From NCBI GenBank assembly GCA_016287245.1, contig JAEEWG010000011.1, positions 1 through 64,000 of the forward strand: a stretch of DNA of 64,000 nt, read 5' to 3'. The translations under genes were made by a program, and so were the position numbers. Below are positions 17,241 through 26,108 of the stretch, piece by piece. This stretch comes from Clostridia bacterium. GTDB taxonomy: Bacteria; Bacillota; Clostridia; Saccharofermentanales; Saccharofermentanaceae. Numbering within the stretch: position 1 is the stretch's first letter; every line of letters starts with the position of its first letter. The notes below the pieces were generated by a model. The model was not told the origin of the DNA. It was given only the letters and a program-made list of their open reading frames with translations, and made no database searches.

Positions 17241-18017
17241 TTATGCGCGGGGATCCTTGATCGTGACGAGGTTATCCCCGCAGTCGATTCCGTGTTTTTT
17301 CAGGAATTCAGGAAGTCCCGGTACATCTTCCGGCTGTCTTACGAGGTACGGCTGGTGCGCGTCGCATCCTAAGACGAACTTCGGGTGCATTTCCGTCGCC
17401 ATCTTAAAGAACCGGTCGCAGGGATAATGACGCCCGTCGGAAAAGCCGTACATGTTGATCTCAAGCGGGATATCCAGTTCGATCGCTTTCTCCACGATCT
17501 TTCTCATATGCTTAAGATAGATATCATCGGGTCCCTGATAGTTCACCAGATCCGGATGCGCCAGATAGGTAAAGAGCCCGGTCTCCATGCCTTCGATGGT
17601 CGTCTCGACATAGGAAATGAGTTCTTCCTCGGTGTGGACCGGCCAGCCGACATAGGTGCCGTCGATCTCGTTGATCGCGAAATGCTGGCCCTGGATGAGG
17701 TAATCCAGCGGATATTTCTTCAGTTCTTCGATCAGGGTCGGGAAAAATCTTCTCGAGTATTCGACTTCGTAGCCGATCAGGATATCGATCTGCCCCTTAT
17801 ACTCTTCCTTCAGTTTCACAAGCGTGCCGGTATAGTCCGGGATCTCGCTCATTTCCATGCGGATCGTGGAGTGGAAATCCTCCGGATACGGCTGCGGGAC
17901 ATGGTCCGAAAATCCGAGGATCTTAAATCCCGCTTTGATCGCCTGTTCGATGTATTCTCTTTCCGAGCCGATGGCATGGTGGCATCGGGGCGTGTGTGTG
18001 TGATAGTTCGCCAGCAT
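17241..18017 (-). CDS. PHP-domain phosphatase, histidinol-phosphatase (HisJ/HisK) family
   Basis: A 258-residue polymerase-and-histidinol-phosphatase (PHP) domain. The first metal-binding motif is NYHTH (His6, His8), followed by HH near 13-14, GFSDH, EVEY, GQHF, AHPD and GCDAH, the metal ligand series of the trinuclear PHP site. Family members dephosphorylate histidinol phosphate in histidine synthesis, but no his genes are nearby, so another phosphoester is possible. The ribosome binding site is weak (AAAGGA about 17 bases upstream). Confidence 0.85.
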   Translation of the reverse strand: MLANYHTHTPRCHHAIGSEREYIEQAIKAGFKILGFSDHVPQPYPEDFHSTIRMEMSEIPDYTGTLVKLKEEYKGQIDILIGYEVEYSRRFFPTLIEELKKYPLDYLIQGQHFAINEIDGTYVGWPVHTEEELISYVETTIEGMETGLFTYLAHPDLVNYQGPDDIYLKHMRKIVEKAIELDIPLEINMYGFSDGRHYPCDRFFKMATEMHPKFVLGCDAHQPYLVRQPEDVPGLPEFLKKHGIDCGDNLVTIKDPRA

Positions 18018-18044
18018 AAAAAGTATAAACTCGTCCTTTCGTAT

Positions 18045-18058
18045 AACGGATCTTTTCG
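18045..18058 (+). repeat. Copy of dispersed 14-mer AACGGATCTTTTCG
   Basis: Exact copy lying between the barstar stop and the PHP phosphatase start. Other exact copies are at 8183, 22106 (coding), 29174, 31950 and 56367. Confidence 0.7.
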
Positions 18059-18103
18059 CGAAGAAAAATCAGCGCTTCTTCTTGAAATCTTTGCGACGGA
18101 AAG

Positions 18104-18373
18104 TCAGCGCTTCTCCTTAAACTCGAAGCCGCATTCGGCCGCCGCGTCTCGGAAGACATTTAAGATCTTCTGCCCGTATTCGCCGAGGTATTCCTCGAGG
18201 ATCGCCGTGTTCACGAAGACCACGGTATGCTCCGAGCTCTTCTCGGTCAGGCAGTCGTAAAGCGCGTCGAGGTTTTTACCGAAGTACTCGGGGAGCTCCA
18301 GCTCCTTACTGATCAGGGAGAACGCCTCTTCCCTGCTCGTCATATCTTTTCCATCCAGAAGATAAATCGCCAT
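18104..18373 (-). CDS. Barstar-family ribonuclease inhibitor
   Basis: An 89-residue protein matching barstar, the tight inhibitor of barnase. The inhibitory helix LPEYFGKNLDALYDCL keeps Asp36 and Asp40, equivalent to barstar Asp35 and Asp39. It has no signal peptide and so acts in the cytosol. The ATG lies one base after the stop codon of the upstream barnase gene, with GGGGAGGA inside that gene's end, so the two are translationally coupled. Toxin and antidote are made together, inhibitor second. Confidence 0.93.
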   Translation of the reverse strand: MAIYLLDGKDMTSREEAFSLISKELELPEYFGKNLDALYDCLTEKSSEHTVVFVNTAILEEYLGEYGQKILNVFRDAAAECGFEFKEKR

Positions 18374-18374
18374 G

Positions 18375-19118
18375 TTATTCCTCCCCGTAAAGCAGTGTGA
18401 AGGTCTCGTAATGGTCGTCGGTATAGTAGATCAGACCGTCGTTTGAGAACACGATGCGCTTCGCGCCGCGGGATTTCTTGCCCTTCGTGTCGATGTCGCA
18501 CTCGTAGTAGGTGCGGCCTTTCTTCGTCGGCAGGATCCCTTCTCTGTTACCGAAAACGTCGCCGCCGATGCTGCAGCCCGGGAAGTAATCCTCGAGAGAA
18601 CCGCCCTCCCAGCCTTTCTTCCTCGCTTCGGACTTCGTCACGAAGTTCGACGGCAGATGGCCGTATGTGTGGATATACAGGGCCACGTCGTCTTTACTGG
18701 TATAGGTGCCGTTTTCGTCGATCGGGGCTTCAGTCGGATCTTCGGACGGAGCTTCTGTCGCTTCCGTCGTCGATTTCGTCGCCTTCGTCTTCTTCGTTTT
18801 CTTCGTGGATTCTTCGGTCGTGAACTCGACAAATTCTTCTGTCGATTCGGTGGCTTCGGTCGTGGACTCGGAAGGCTCTTCCGATGTCTCTTTTTCGGAC
18901 TCCGTGGAGCTGCGGGACGGAGAAGTCAGCTCTGTCTCGCTGCTAGTCTCCTCGCTCGGCGCGTCCGTAGTCTCAGGAGCCGCCGTGGTCTCGGTGACCG
19001 TCGTCGTCTTTTTCGTCGTTTCCTTAGAAGTGCTCTTTTTGCGGCAACCGGCAAACAGGCCCAGCGTCAGGATCACGCACATGAGCAAAAGCCATAACCG
19101 CAGATGTTTTTTATTCAT
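18375..19118 (-). CDS. Lipid-anchored barnase-type ribonuclease
   Basis: A 247-residue lipoprotein. The signal peptide ends at the lipobox FAGC (Cys25). Residues about 28-135 are a Thr/Ser/Glu/Lys-rich linker. Residues about 140-247 are a barnase domain with the catalytic set kept: Lys162, Arg192, Glu206 (general base), Arg217 and Arg221, and His236 (general acid). The segment CSIGGDVFGNREG matches the barnase core. Barnase proper is freely secreted; here the enzyme would be tethered outside the cell on a flexible stalk. Barstar follows directly. Possible roles are nutrient RNA breakdown or attack on neighbours. Confidence 0.92.
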   Translation of the reverse strand: MNKKHLRLWLLLMCVILTLGLFAGCRKKSTSKETTKKTTTVTETTAAPETTDAPSEETSSETELTSPSRSSTESEKETSEEPSESTTEATESTEEFVEFTTEESTKKTKKTKATKSTTEATEAPSEDPTEAPIDENGTYTSKDDVALYIHTYGHLPSNFVTKSEARKKGWEGGSLEDYFPGCSIGGDVFGNREGILPTKKGRTYYECDIDTKGKKSRGAKRIVFSNDGLIYYTDDHYETFTLLYGEE

Positions 19119-19156
19119 AAGAAGGACCTCTTCCTTTTCTCTCTTTTCAACCTTGT

Positions 19157-19165
19157 ATTATAGCA
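19157..19165 (-). promoter_or_regulatory. Extended -10 of the barnase-barstar operon
   Basis: TGCTATAAT on the minus strand is a perfect extended -10 element. It lies about 40 bases before the barnase ATG. No good -35 is visible, which fits an extended -10 promoter. Confidence 0.6.
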
Positions 19166-19235
19166 AAACTGCGGCGCATTCGACATAACGTTTAATAAAA
19201 ACGGGTGCTACCGGCCGAACTGCGGAGGGGGGCAC

Positions 19236-19263
19236 GAAAAAGGCCGCCCCGGAAGAGGCGGCC
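19236..19263 (-). terminator. Terminator of the ABC exporter operon
   Basis: On the minus strand GGCCGCC pairs with GGCGGCC around an eight-base loop, followed by TTTTT. It lies about 60 bases after the permease stop. Confidence 0.85.
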
Positions 19264-19323
19264 GGATAATCAAATGGTTGGGCAAGCTGGCGCGCGGACC
19301 GGGGCGTGGCCACCGGCGGCAGG

Positions 19324-21006
19324 TCAGCGGTTGGTCAGGAAGTGCGGGGTCATGAGCGTAAACAGCATGCCGATCGCGACATTGAAGAGAGATCCTGCAA
19401 GGAACGGGATCAACGGCAGGTGCATGACGGTGCCGATAATGACGAAGATCGCGGACGGCAGGACGCCGAAGTAAAGGAGCATGATCTGCGCGAAGACCTT
19501 GATCGTCTGGGCATGGTCACCCGGAACGGAGATATTCACAAAGGTGCCAACAGTTGTTCCGAACATCGAGATGGACAGGATGAAGATGAACCATCCAATT
19601 ATCGTCAGCGGATTCGTGCGCAGGATGATGCCGGCGACCGCCATCGGGATAACAAGGTCGATGGCATTTACGGCAAGGCTTCCGAGGAGCGAATACCAGA
19701 TCTTGATGATCGGAGATTCCGGGATCAGGACGAAGAATTCGCGGCTCATGTCTTCCTGGAGCGGGTTGCCAAGGGTCCTGTAGAACATCAGGACGCCGAG
19801 GCAGCAGGCCGGGATGATAAACAGGTCAATGCCTATATCCGAGCGGGTGGCAAACAGTGCTGCGAAGGCGGCTGCTACCGTGAATACGATCGTGGTCTTC
19901 GAGAAGATACCGAACTTCGCAAAACGGCGCTGGTTGAAAAGTGCCTTATGGAAGAAAACACTGGCACCAAAACCTCTGTGGAAACCGTCTCTTTCGAGCT
20001 TTGCGCTTCTGTCTTTTTCACGTGTGGTCGCAACACCGGAAGCCGCATTCTTCGCATTTTCCAGAACCGCAGCCTGGCGCTCGGTCTCATAGAGCGCATC
20101 CTCGTAGAAGTCGGCTTTCATCTTCCAGATGAAGGCAACGATGAGGCCGCAGGCGAAGATAAAGAGCGCAAGGTACAGAAGAGACTGCGCAACTTCTCCG
20201 GTGATCGCGTAGTAGCAAAGGCCGCGCATCCAGCCCCAGAACGGAACCCAGAAGGTGCTCTTGCTTCCGAAGAAATCGAAGGCCGCCGTGAGCAGATCTT
20301 TGCCTGTTGCAACGACATAGCCGCCAAAAGATGCAGCGAGGATGCCGTAAGCGATCAATACATAGGTGGAAAGGCCCTTGGAGCCGCGCTTGGTGCCGCT
20401 CATGACCGTATAGAAAGCCACCTGGCAGAGGGTACCGAAGATCAATATCAGCGCGTAGGCGATAATGAGCGAGAACGCGCCCCAGACGCCAAGTCCGGCA
20501 TTATAGATCAGGTTCGGCAGCTGGAAGAGCATGTATAGTGAGAGCATGAGGCTGGCCGCGAGGGTACCTATCAGTCGGAACATCATGACCGACTGGGGTT
20601 TCATCGGGGTCGCAAACAGCATCGGCACATCGGCGGGCTTGAATATCTTACCTGACTTATTTGCCTGAGAGATGTTCATGGCAAGGGACAGGAAGAATAC
20701 GGCGCTGACGATAAGATCTACCAGATCGGCCTTCGTCTTACCGCGCTCCTTGAGGAAGCCCATTTCCTTATCCTTTTTACTCACCGTGATCTCGGCTTCG
20801 GAATTTTCCGCATCGTCAGGAGATACCTGCTCGATGGAAGTCTCCGGCTTTTCTTTATCATCACTGTCTGGAATAGCGACACTGACGATCAGACCGACCA
20901 CTACACCCAGGGCCAGGCATGCCAGCATGATCGCTACCCACGTTTTCAGCACCCTTCGGATCGTATTGACGAAGGAATGCCATGTATAATAGCAGAATAA
21001 TCTCAT
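19324..21006 (-). CDS. ABC exporter permease (large ABC-2-like family)
   Basis: A 560-residue polytopic membrane protein with about 12 hydrophobic segments in two clusters, separated by a charged loop (about 305-360). It resembles the putative ABC exporter permeases that pair with single ATPases in Clostridia. An early loop (about 45-80) is acidic and lies after the first helix. It overlaps the upstream ATPase gene by four bases (ATGA), so the two are translationally coupled and should form one transporter. Substrate unknown. Confidence 0.8.
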   Translation of the reverse strand: MRLFCYYTWHSFVNTIRRVLKTWVAIMLACLALGVVVGLIVSVAIPDSDDKEKPETSIEQVSPDDAENSEAEITVSKKDKEMGFLKERGKTKADLVDLIVSAVFFLSLAMNISQANKSGKIFKPADVPMLFATPMKPQSVMMFRLIGTLAASLMLSLYMLFQLPNLIYNAGLGVWGAFSLIIAYALILIFGTLCQVAFYTVMSGTKRGSKGLSTYVLIAYGILAASFGGYVVATGKDLLTAAFDFFGSKSTFWVPFWGWMRGLCYYAITGEVAQSLLYLALFIFACGLIVAFIWKMKADFYEDALYETERQAAVLENAKNAASGVATTREKDRSAKLERDGFHRGFGASVFFHKALFNQRRFAKFGIFSKTTIVFTVAAAFAALFATRSDIGIDLFIIPACCLGVLMFYRTLGNPLQEDMSREFFVLIPESPIIKIWYSLLGSLAVNAIDLVIPMAVAGIILRTNPLTIIGWFIFILSISMFGTTVGTFVNISVPGDHAQTIKVFAQIMLLYFGVLPSAIFVIIGTVMHLPLIPFLAGSLFNVAIGMLFTLMTPHFLTNR

Positions 21007-21797
21007 TTCTCCGGTTCTCCCTTCGGCTCATCATCCTTTACCTCCTCAGGCTCTTTTTCCGAAGAAGGATCGGTTCCCTCTTCTTTTACCGAAGAAGGAT
21101 CAAGGCCCTCGGTGACCTCAAAGAAGAGGTCTTCCAGGGATTTTCCGGCGCCCTCGATCTCGGAGCGGCTGACGTTGGCACGGACTTTGCCTTCCTGCAT
21201 GATGACTGTTCTGTCCCAGAGCATATCGACGCTGTCGATGATGTGTGTACTGATCAGAAGAGTCTTGCCGGCCTGGCGCATTTCTTCGATATAGTTCTTC
21301 AGTTCTTTGATCGCGTGCGGGTCGAGGCCCAGGAGCGGCTCGTCCATCAGGAGGATGTCCGGATCCGGGAGAAGACCGATGCACAGGTTCAGCTTCTGCT
21401 GCATACCTTTACTGAGCTCATCGCCGAACTTCTTTTTCTTGTCGGAGAGTTCGAAGCGGTCGAGGAGCATCTCGATCCTGTCTTTATAATTTGTCATCTT
21501 ATAGGCACGGGCGATGAATTCCATGTGCTCGATGACCGTAAGTGTCGGATAAAGGGACGGCAGCTCCGGGATATAGCCCATGATCTTTCGGGCGGCCGGA
21601 GTCTTGTTCTCGATGCCGTTGACGGTGATGGAACCGTCGTATTTCAAAAATCCGATGATGGATTTGATGATCGTGCTTTTTCCTGCGCCGTTCGGTCCGA
21701 GGAGCACCGTCAGGCTTCCCGGCTCGAGTGTAAATGTCACATCATTGCAGGCAATGTTTTTCCCATACTTCTTAGTTACATGATTCACGTCTAACAT
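21003..21797 (-). CDS. ABC transporter ATP-binding protein
   Basis: A 264-residue nucleotide-binding subunit. Walker A is GPNGAGKST, the signature is LSKGMQQKL, Walker B is ILLMDEPLLGLD, and the switch histidine lies in LLISTHIID. The C-terminal 40 residues are a Lys/Glu/Asp-rich tail not needed for the fold. The ATG at 21797 is chosen for GGGAG seven bases upstream and because it begins at the first strand of the domain. The stop overlaps the permease start. Confidence 0.92.
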   Translation of the reverse strand: MLDVNHVTKKYGKNIACNDVTFTLEPGSLTVLLGPNGAGKSTIIKSIIGFLKYDGSITVNGIENKTPAARKIMGYIPELPSLYPTLTVIEHMEFIARAYKMTNYKDRIEMLLDRFELSDKKKKFGDELSKGMQQKLNLCIGLLPDPDILLMDEPLLGLDPHAIKELKNYIEEMRQAGKTLLISTHIIDSVDMLWDRTVIMQEGKVRANVSRSEIEGAGKSLEDLFFEVTEGLDPSSVKEEGTDPSSEKEPEEVKDDEPKGEPEK

Positions 21798-21857
21798 AAA
21801 AAATCTCCCAACATAGCTTATGAACGTGCCGAATCTCCCCTTGCGGCACGATTTCAT

Positions 21858-21887
21858 ATTATAGAATACTTCTCAAGCAAACGCCAA
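21858..21887 (-). promoter_or_regulatory. Promoter of the ABC exporter operon
   Basis: TTGGCG (21882-21887) and TATAAT (21858-21863) on the minus strand are spaced 18 bp apart, about 60 bases before the ATPase start. Confidence 0.65.
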
Positions 21888-21974
21888 GAAAAAGTAAAGA
21901 TTTGCTAAAGATTACAGGAAGATATATCATACCTTTCAGGATGAAGAACGAATGACATTATCAGAGGTACATAT

Positions 21975-24509
21975 ATGAGAAAGTTTCGCATACTTCCGCT
22001 TCTGCTGGCTTTTGCCATACTGGCATCGTGCGGCGGTTGCACGAAGAAAAAAGCATCTTCGGGGGATGAAGATGTAACTTCCGAAAACACAGAAAAGACG
22101 AAAAAAACGGATCTTTTCGAAAGAGATGATTCTAAAGAGACAGAAACGGAGACGGATGATACCAGTTCTTCCAATCCTTCCGATTCCGATATCCTGATGC
22201 CGGATGATTCCGCGGTCACCGCCCTGGCCGATATGTACAAGGCCGAGGGGTATGCGATCATCGCCTACACGGACGAGGGGAAGATCGATAAATGCACCAC
22301 CGATGAATACAGGGCATGTGTCGAGGCATACTACGAAGAGTATATGTTCTCGGAAGAATTCTACAATGACAAGGTCCGGGACTGGTCAGCGGAAAGAATG
22401 ACATACGATGAGTATATCTCGAAGATGACCAAGGCCTATCCGGATCAGGCCGGGCTTCTGAATAGAGACCATAAGCTTAAGGAGCTCCCGAAGGACCGTG
22501 TGTTCTTTGTCGTGAACGAGGCCAAAAAGCAGTTTTCGGAGGATCTGACGCCTGAACTTCTAAAGGGGGCACTGCGGCTCGGATTTGATCAGATCTATAA
22601 AGATGACCGCTGCAAGGAAGCCATCAAGACTTACTGCATCGACAGCAAAGTCGACTATAAGGCACCCTGCGTCTTCAGTATCACCATCTCTCCGATCTCC
22701 CCGACCGGGGCCTATGTCTCGGTCGCCGCGATAACGGTGGATGTTTCCGGGTTCTACGCCGTGACCGAATTTTTCACCACCACCGGGGAGAAACCGGTAC
22801 ACCTTGTATCGGATCTTACGATCCACGCAAAAGCAGTCGATGTCATCAACAAGCTCGAATCCGTACAAAAGTATCCCATCAAAGACCAGGCCAAGGCACA
22901 GGATCTTTTCGATGAGCTTTATAAATTCTCAGAAAAGCACGGGAAGGCCATCGAGAATACCGATCCCTGGAAAGACGGCGATCTGGTGGATCTTCAGTCC
23001 ATAGTAACGGGAGATGCCCTCATCGATATCGTATGTAACGACATCTTCGACACGCGTTTCCAGTATCTCGGGAACGGCCAGTGGATCCACAGCAATGCCT
23101 ACGGGACCGATTCTTTTGCCGTGGAAGATGCGGAAGAAAATGACAGGATGCTTCGGCTGATCTACGAGAAGGCCGGGGAGAATGCTTTTTCCGGAAGCAG
23201 TTATCTCGCGAAAGTGATCGACGGCGAGTTTACGATCGACAGAAGTTCCCCGTACACCGGATCCAAGATCAGCGAGGATCAGAAGACCGCCAACAGCGAG
23301 GCGATCTACACATATTTATCTGACCGTTCTTACAGTCTCACTATACGGATCGCAAACGGACAGAACATCTACTACATGGAGAATTCCGTCGTGGTCACGG
23401 ATGCCAAGGTCGAGGATGTCCCGGTCACGCAGGATGCGTATTTCACCGAGACCTTCACGGACGGCAAGAAAGCCTTTACCCGTGACGATACCACAGATGT
23501 CTTCTATGAAGCGGATCCGTCTACGATCACGGCGGCAACACTTTTCGGCAAGGTCCTGGATCTTTATGATTTCGTCGAAGGATATAAGGTCGAATTCACA
23601 CCTGCCGATCCGGCGGCTCAGGCTCAGGATGGGGCGATCCCGGGCATCCGTTTCGAGCAGCTGGTCCCTGCCTACTGCGAAGTCTATCGCGCGGGAGATT
23701 CACTCGACAGAGAAACTATCTATGTGTTACTGACTGAAGATGGCCGGATCATCTGCGGCTGGGAATACGGAAATCAGGGCCATGTCATCTACTACTACAT
23801 CAATCTTACACATACGGACGAAGATCTGTCGGAGATGATCGCGCATGCCGAGGAGCATACGCCCGAGAAGAAAGAGCAGGCGGAAAGGGACGCCAATAAG
23901 TCCGAAGAGGAATGGCGTACGGAAGACCTGACCAATCGCGGTTTCTTCGATCTTATGGGAAGTGTGGAAGAGGGCGAACCTTATGACGGCTCTCCAGTCG
24001 TTTCCGGATATGTCGATTACCTGAAGACTTTAGGACCGGTCACCATGAAGATGTGGAGTTTTTATAACTTCCGAGAATCGCAGGAGATCATCTCTTTTGA
24101 TGAGCATCACAACTTTTACGAATATAAGAAGGTCAATGCACACGGCAATTACGACAGTTACGATGTCACGCGAGTTCTTTTAGGAGATACCATCTATACC
24201 TCCACTTCAGACGGCAATTCCAGATCCGATAAGAAGACGGAGGATTTCCCGGATACAGATGTCTTCTATTCCCTTCCGGCCGTGCTCAATCCGATGAAGG
24301 ATCCGACTTTCAAGAAGGCCTATAAAGGGATCTTAAACGGCGAAGAATACATCGTCGAAGAATGGACACTGGACCGCATCACGTATATCTTTTTCTGCAG
24401 AGACGAGAAGATCCTCGCGATCAAGTACAGTGATCTCGACCACGTCAAATATACCTATATCGAATCTTTTGAGAAGAAAGCCGATTCGGATCTGATCAAG
24501 AAGCCGTGA
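21975..24509 (+). CDS. Uncharacterised large lipoprotein, 844 aa
   Basis: The signal peptide ends in the lipobox LASC, then a Lys/Ser/Glu/Thr/Asp-rich linker runs to about residue 75. The remaining 770 residues look like several extracellular beta-rich domains with no motif I can name. AGAGGT lies six bases before the ATG. It diverges from the ABC exporter operon and seems to be alone. The linker codes through one copy of the dispersed 14-mer (22106-22119). Confidence 0.65.
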   Translation: MRKFRILPLLLAFAILASCGGCTKKKASSGDEDVTSENTEKTKKTDLFERDDSKETETETDDTSSSNPSDSDILMPDDSAVTALADMYKAEGYAIIAYTDEGKIDKCTTDEYRACVEAYYEEYMFSEEFYNDKVRDWSAERMTYDEYISKMTKAYPDQAGLLNRDHKLKELPKDRVFFVVNEAKKQFSEDLTPELLKGALRLGFDQIYKDDRCKEAIKTYCIDSKVDYKAPCVFSITISPISPTGAYVSVAAITVDVSGFYAVTEFFTTTGEKPVHLVSDLTIHAKAVDVINKLESVQKYPIKDQAKAQDLFDELYKFSEKHGKAIENTDPWKDGDLVDLQSIVTGDALIDIVCNDIFDTRFQYLGNGQWIHSNAYGTDSFAVEDAEENDRMLRLIYEKAGENAFSGSSYLAKVIDGEFTIDRSSPYTGSKISEDQKTANSEAIYTYLSDRSYSLTIRIANGQNIYYMENSVVVTDAKVEDVPVTQDAYFTETFTDGKKAFTRDDTTDVFYEADPSTITAATLFGKVLDLYDFVEGYKVEFTPADPAAQAQDGAIPGIRFEQLVPAYCEVYRAGDSLDRETIYVLLTEDGRIICGWEYGNQGHVIYYYINLTHTDEDLSEMIAHAEEHTPEKKEQAERDANKSEEEWRTEDLTNRGFFDLMGSVEEGEPYDGSPVVSGYVDYLKTLGPVTMKMWSFYNFRESQEIISFDEHHNFYEYKKVNAHGNYDSYDVTRVLLGDTIYTSTSDGNSRSDKKTEDFPDTDVFYSLPAVLNPMKDPTFKKAYKGILNGEEYIVEEWTLDRITYIFFCRDEKILAIKYSDLDHVKYTYIESFEKKADSDLIKKP

Positions 24510-24513
24510 GTGC

Positions 24514-24548
24514 GAGGGCGAGGACAAGGGCGAAGGCAAGGGCGTGAG
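24514..24548 (+). repeat. Imperfect tandem hexamers after the 844-aa gene
   Basis: Just after the stop codon the sequence runs as GAGGGC, GAGGAC, AAGGGC, GAAGGC, AAGGGC, a short purine-rich hexamer tract probably made by slippage. Confidence 0.6.
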
Positions 24549-24934
24549 AGGCTGTGGACAGATGCTGTAAGGAAGTCTAAGGAAGTCCGCAGAAGGGACC
24601 CGAAGGACGGCTGAAAAGGCGGTTTACGGCCTGAGGCGATATTTGAAGCCCTCCGGGCCGTAAGGATCTTCCTGTTTTGTCGACCGATTCATTCCAGAGC
24701 ACATTTTGGAGCCTTCGGGGCCGTAAAAATCCTCGTTTTTCGGGTTTTGAAATCCCGATTTACGGCCCGAGGGTTCAATAATCCTCTTCGGGAATGAATT
24801 TGGGCTCTAAAAACATGAAAAATTACGGCCCGAAGGCCGTTTTTTGTCCGTCTGGAATGAATTTCCCCTGATTTTGCGATTCGCTTTACGGCCCCGAGAC
24901 TAATTGTTACAAGGAAGGATCCCACGCCACCACA
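24549..24934. repeat. Phased inverted-repeat block (TTACGGCC / GGAATGAAT units), no clear gene
   Basis: This gene-free stretch holds six copies of TTACGGCC: forward at 24624, 24760, 24823 and 24886, reverse at 24656-24663 and 24719-24726. Three copies are paired with GGAATGAAT exactly 32 bp away (24791 with 24823; 24854 with 24886; inverted, 24695 with 24663). The boxes are conserved while the 22-24 bp between them differ. On the minus strand one frame ending at 24624 reads the peptide EDxYGPEG twice, but it has no proper start. It may be a non-coding or mobile repeat element, or a decayed gene. Confidence 0.7.
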
Positions 24935-25906
24935 TCACGCCTGGCTTTTCAGAAACTCTTCCACCTGCCCCCGGCTCTGAAGTGCAGTTCCCGCGCCGAC
25001 CGCGGTCGTGCAGATCGCGCCGCACGCACTGGCGAAACGGAGCGCATCTTCCAGCACCTGATCCGAGATCTTCGTCGAGTCAGTGATATTCCCGCGAAGG
25101 ATCTCGGAAGCAAGGCCCGCTACGAAGCAGTCCCCTGCACCGGTGGCATCGACCGCATCGATCGAGAAGGCCGGAAGTTCCATGGTGACAGAACTGTTTT
25201 TAAAGAAGCACCCTTTGCCACCGAGCTTGATCACTACATTCTTCACGCCATAGGACAGGAACACATCCGCCATCTCGGTCGGATCCGTCTTCCCTGTAAA
25301 GAACTTCGCTTCATCTTCATTCGGCGTGATGAAATCGATCAGCGGAAGCGTATCGGAAATATCGGAAAGCGAGAGCTTCACGAAGTTCGGAAGCTTCGTA
25401 TCTGCAAACACCAAAGTCCCGGAAGATACCGCGTCTGAAACTACGGAATGGATGATCTTCGGATCATCAAAAGGCGCGCGGAAAAGCGATCCGAGGATCA
25501 CGGCTTTTGCGCATGTAAAAGAACCGGCATACTTCTCCGGATGAAAGTTATATCTGTGTGAGGAATTCGTGATGGACTTTCTTGTTCCGTCGTCTCTGAC
25601 GAACATTGTCGTTACAGGAGTCGGATGTTCGCTGTTTCTTAAGATCGAAGAGGTATCGACACCGCTTTTTTCTAAAGAACCGACGATCATGTCACCGGCG
25701 GCATCTTCTCCAAGGGAGCAGAGAATGCCTGTTCTCATACCGAGGCGCGATGCGGCGACCGCTTCATTGACCGCCTCCCCGCCGACATTCAGAGAACCGG
25801 AAGATGCGCGGTATCCCGATGCGGAGATCGGCTCCGGATCGAAGCCTTTGATGATGGAATCAATAAGGGCCATGCCCATGCAGATGATGTCGAAACGCTT
25901 ATCCAT
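24935..25906 (-). CDS. PfkB-family carbohydrate kinase
   Basis: A 323-residue ribokinase-like sugar kinase. The N-terminal glycine-rich sugar-binding part (SLNVGGEAVNEAVAASRLG) and the C-terminal PfkB signature DATGAGDCF with catalytic Asp are present. It phosphorylates a sugar or nucleoside using ATP in the cytosol. The substrate cannot be deduced, since no transporter or regulator is adjacent. GGGAGG lies eight bases before the start. Transcribed alone. Confidence 0.9.
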   Translation of the reverse strand: MDKRFDIICMGMALIDSIIKGFDPEPISASGYRASSGSLNVGGEAVNEAVAASRLGMRTGILCSLGEDAAGDMIVGSLEKSGVDTSSILRNSEHPTPVTTMFVRDDGTRKSITNSSHRYNFHPEKYAGSFTCAKAVILGSLFRAPFDDPKIIHSVVSDAVSSGTLVFADTKLPNFVKLSLSDISDTLPLIDFITPNEDEAKFFTGKTDPTEMADVFLSYGVKNVVIKLGGKGCFFKNSSVTMELPAFSIDAVDATGAGDCFVAGLASEILRGNITDSTKISDQVLEDALRFASACGAICTTAVGAGTALQSRGQVEEFLKSQA

Positions 25907-26108
25907 ACGATGCTCCTCCCATAAACGTTTTCATTATAGCACGGTCGGCGGATCCGTATAGCGGATGGTTTATCGTCCCGAACGCGTCGCGGGCCTCGAG
26001 AAAAGTCGCGCTACCGTAAAGAAAAGAGCTGCCGATGAGGGCAGCTCTCTTCAGACCAGAATTATATGTAGTTAACTAAGGAGGGTTATTCTTAGTAACT
26101 GGCGTAAT

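Noticed and set aside
19306..20538. 410-codon frame antisense to the ABC permease
   Set aside because: Composition is charged and random-looking, without domain or start signal; the opposite strand encodes a clear membrane protein coupled to its ATPase.
24689..24925. 78-codon minus-strand frame in the repeat block
   Set aside because: It simply reads across the repeated boxes, has no ribosome binding site and no plausible protein character.
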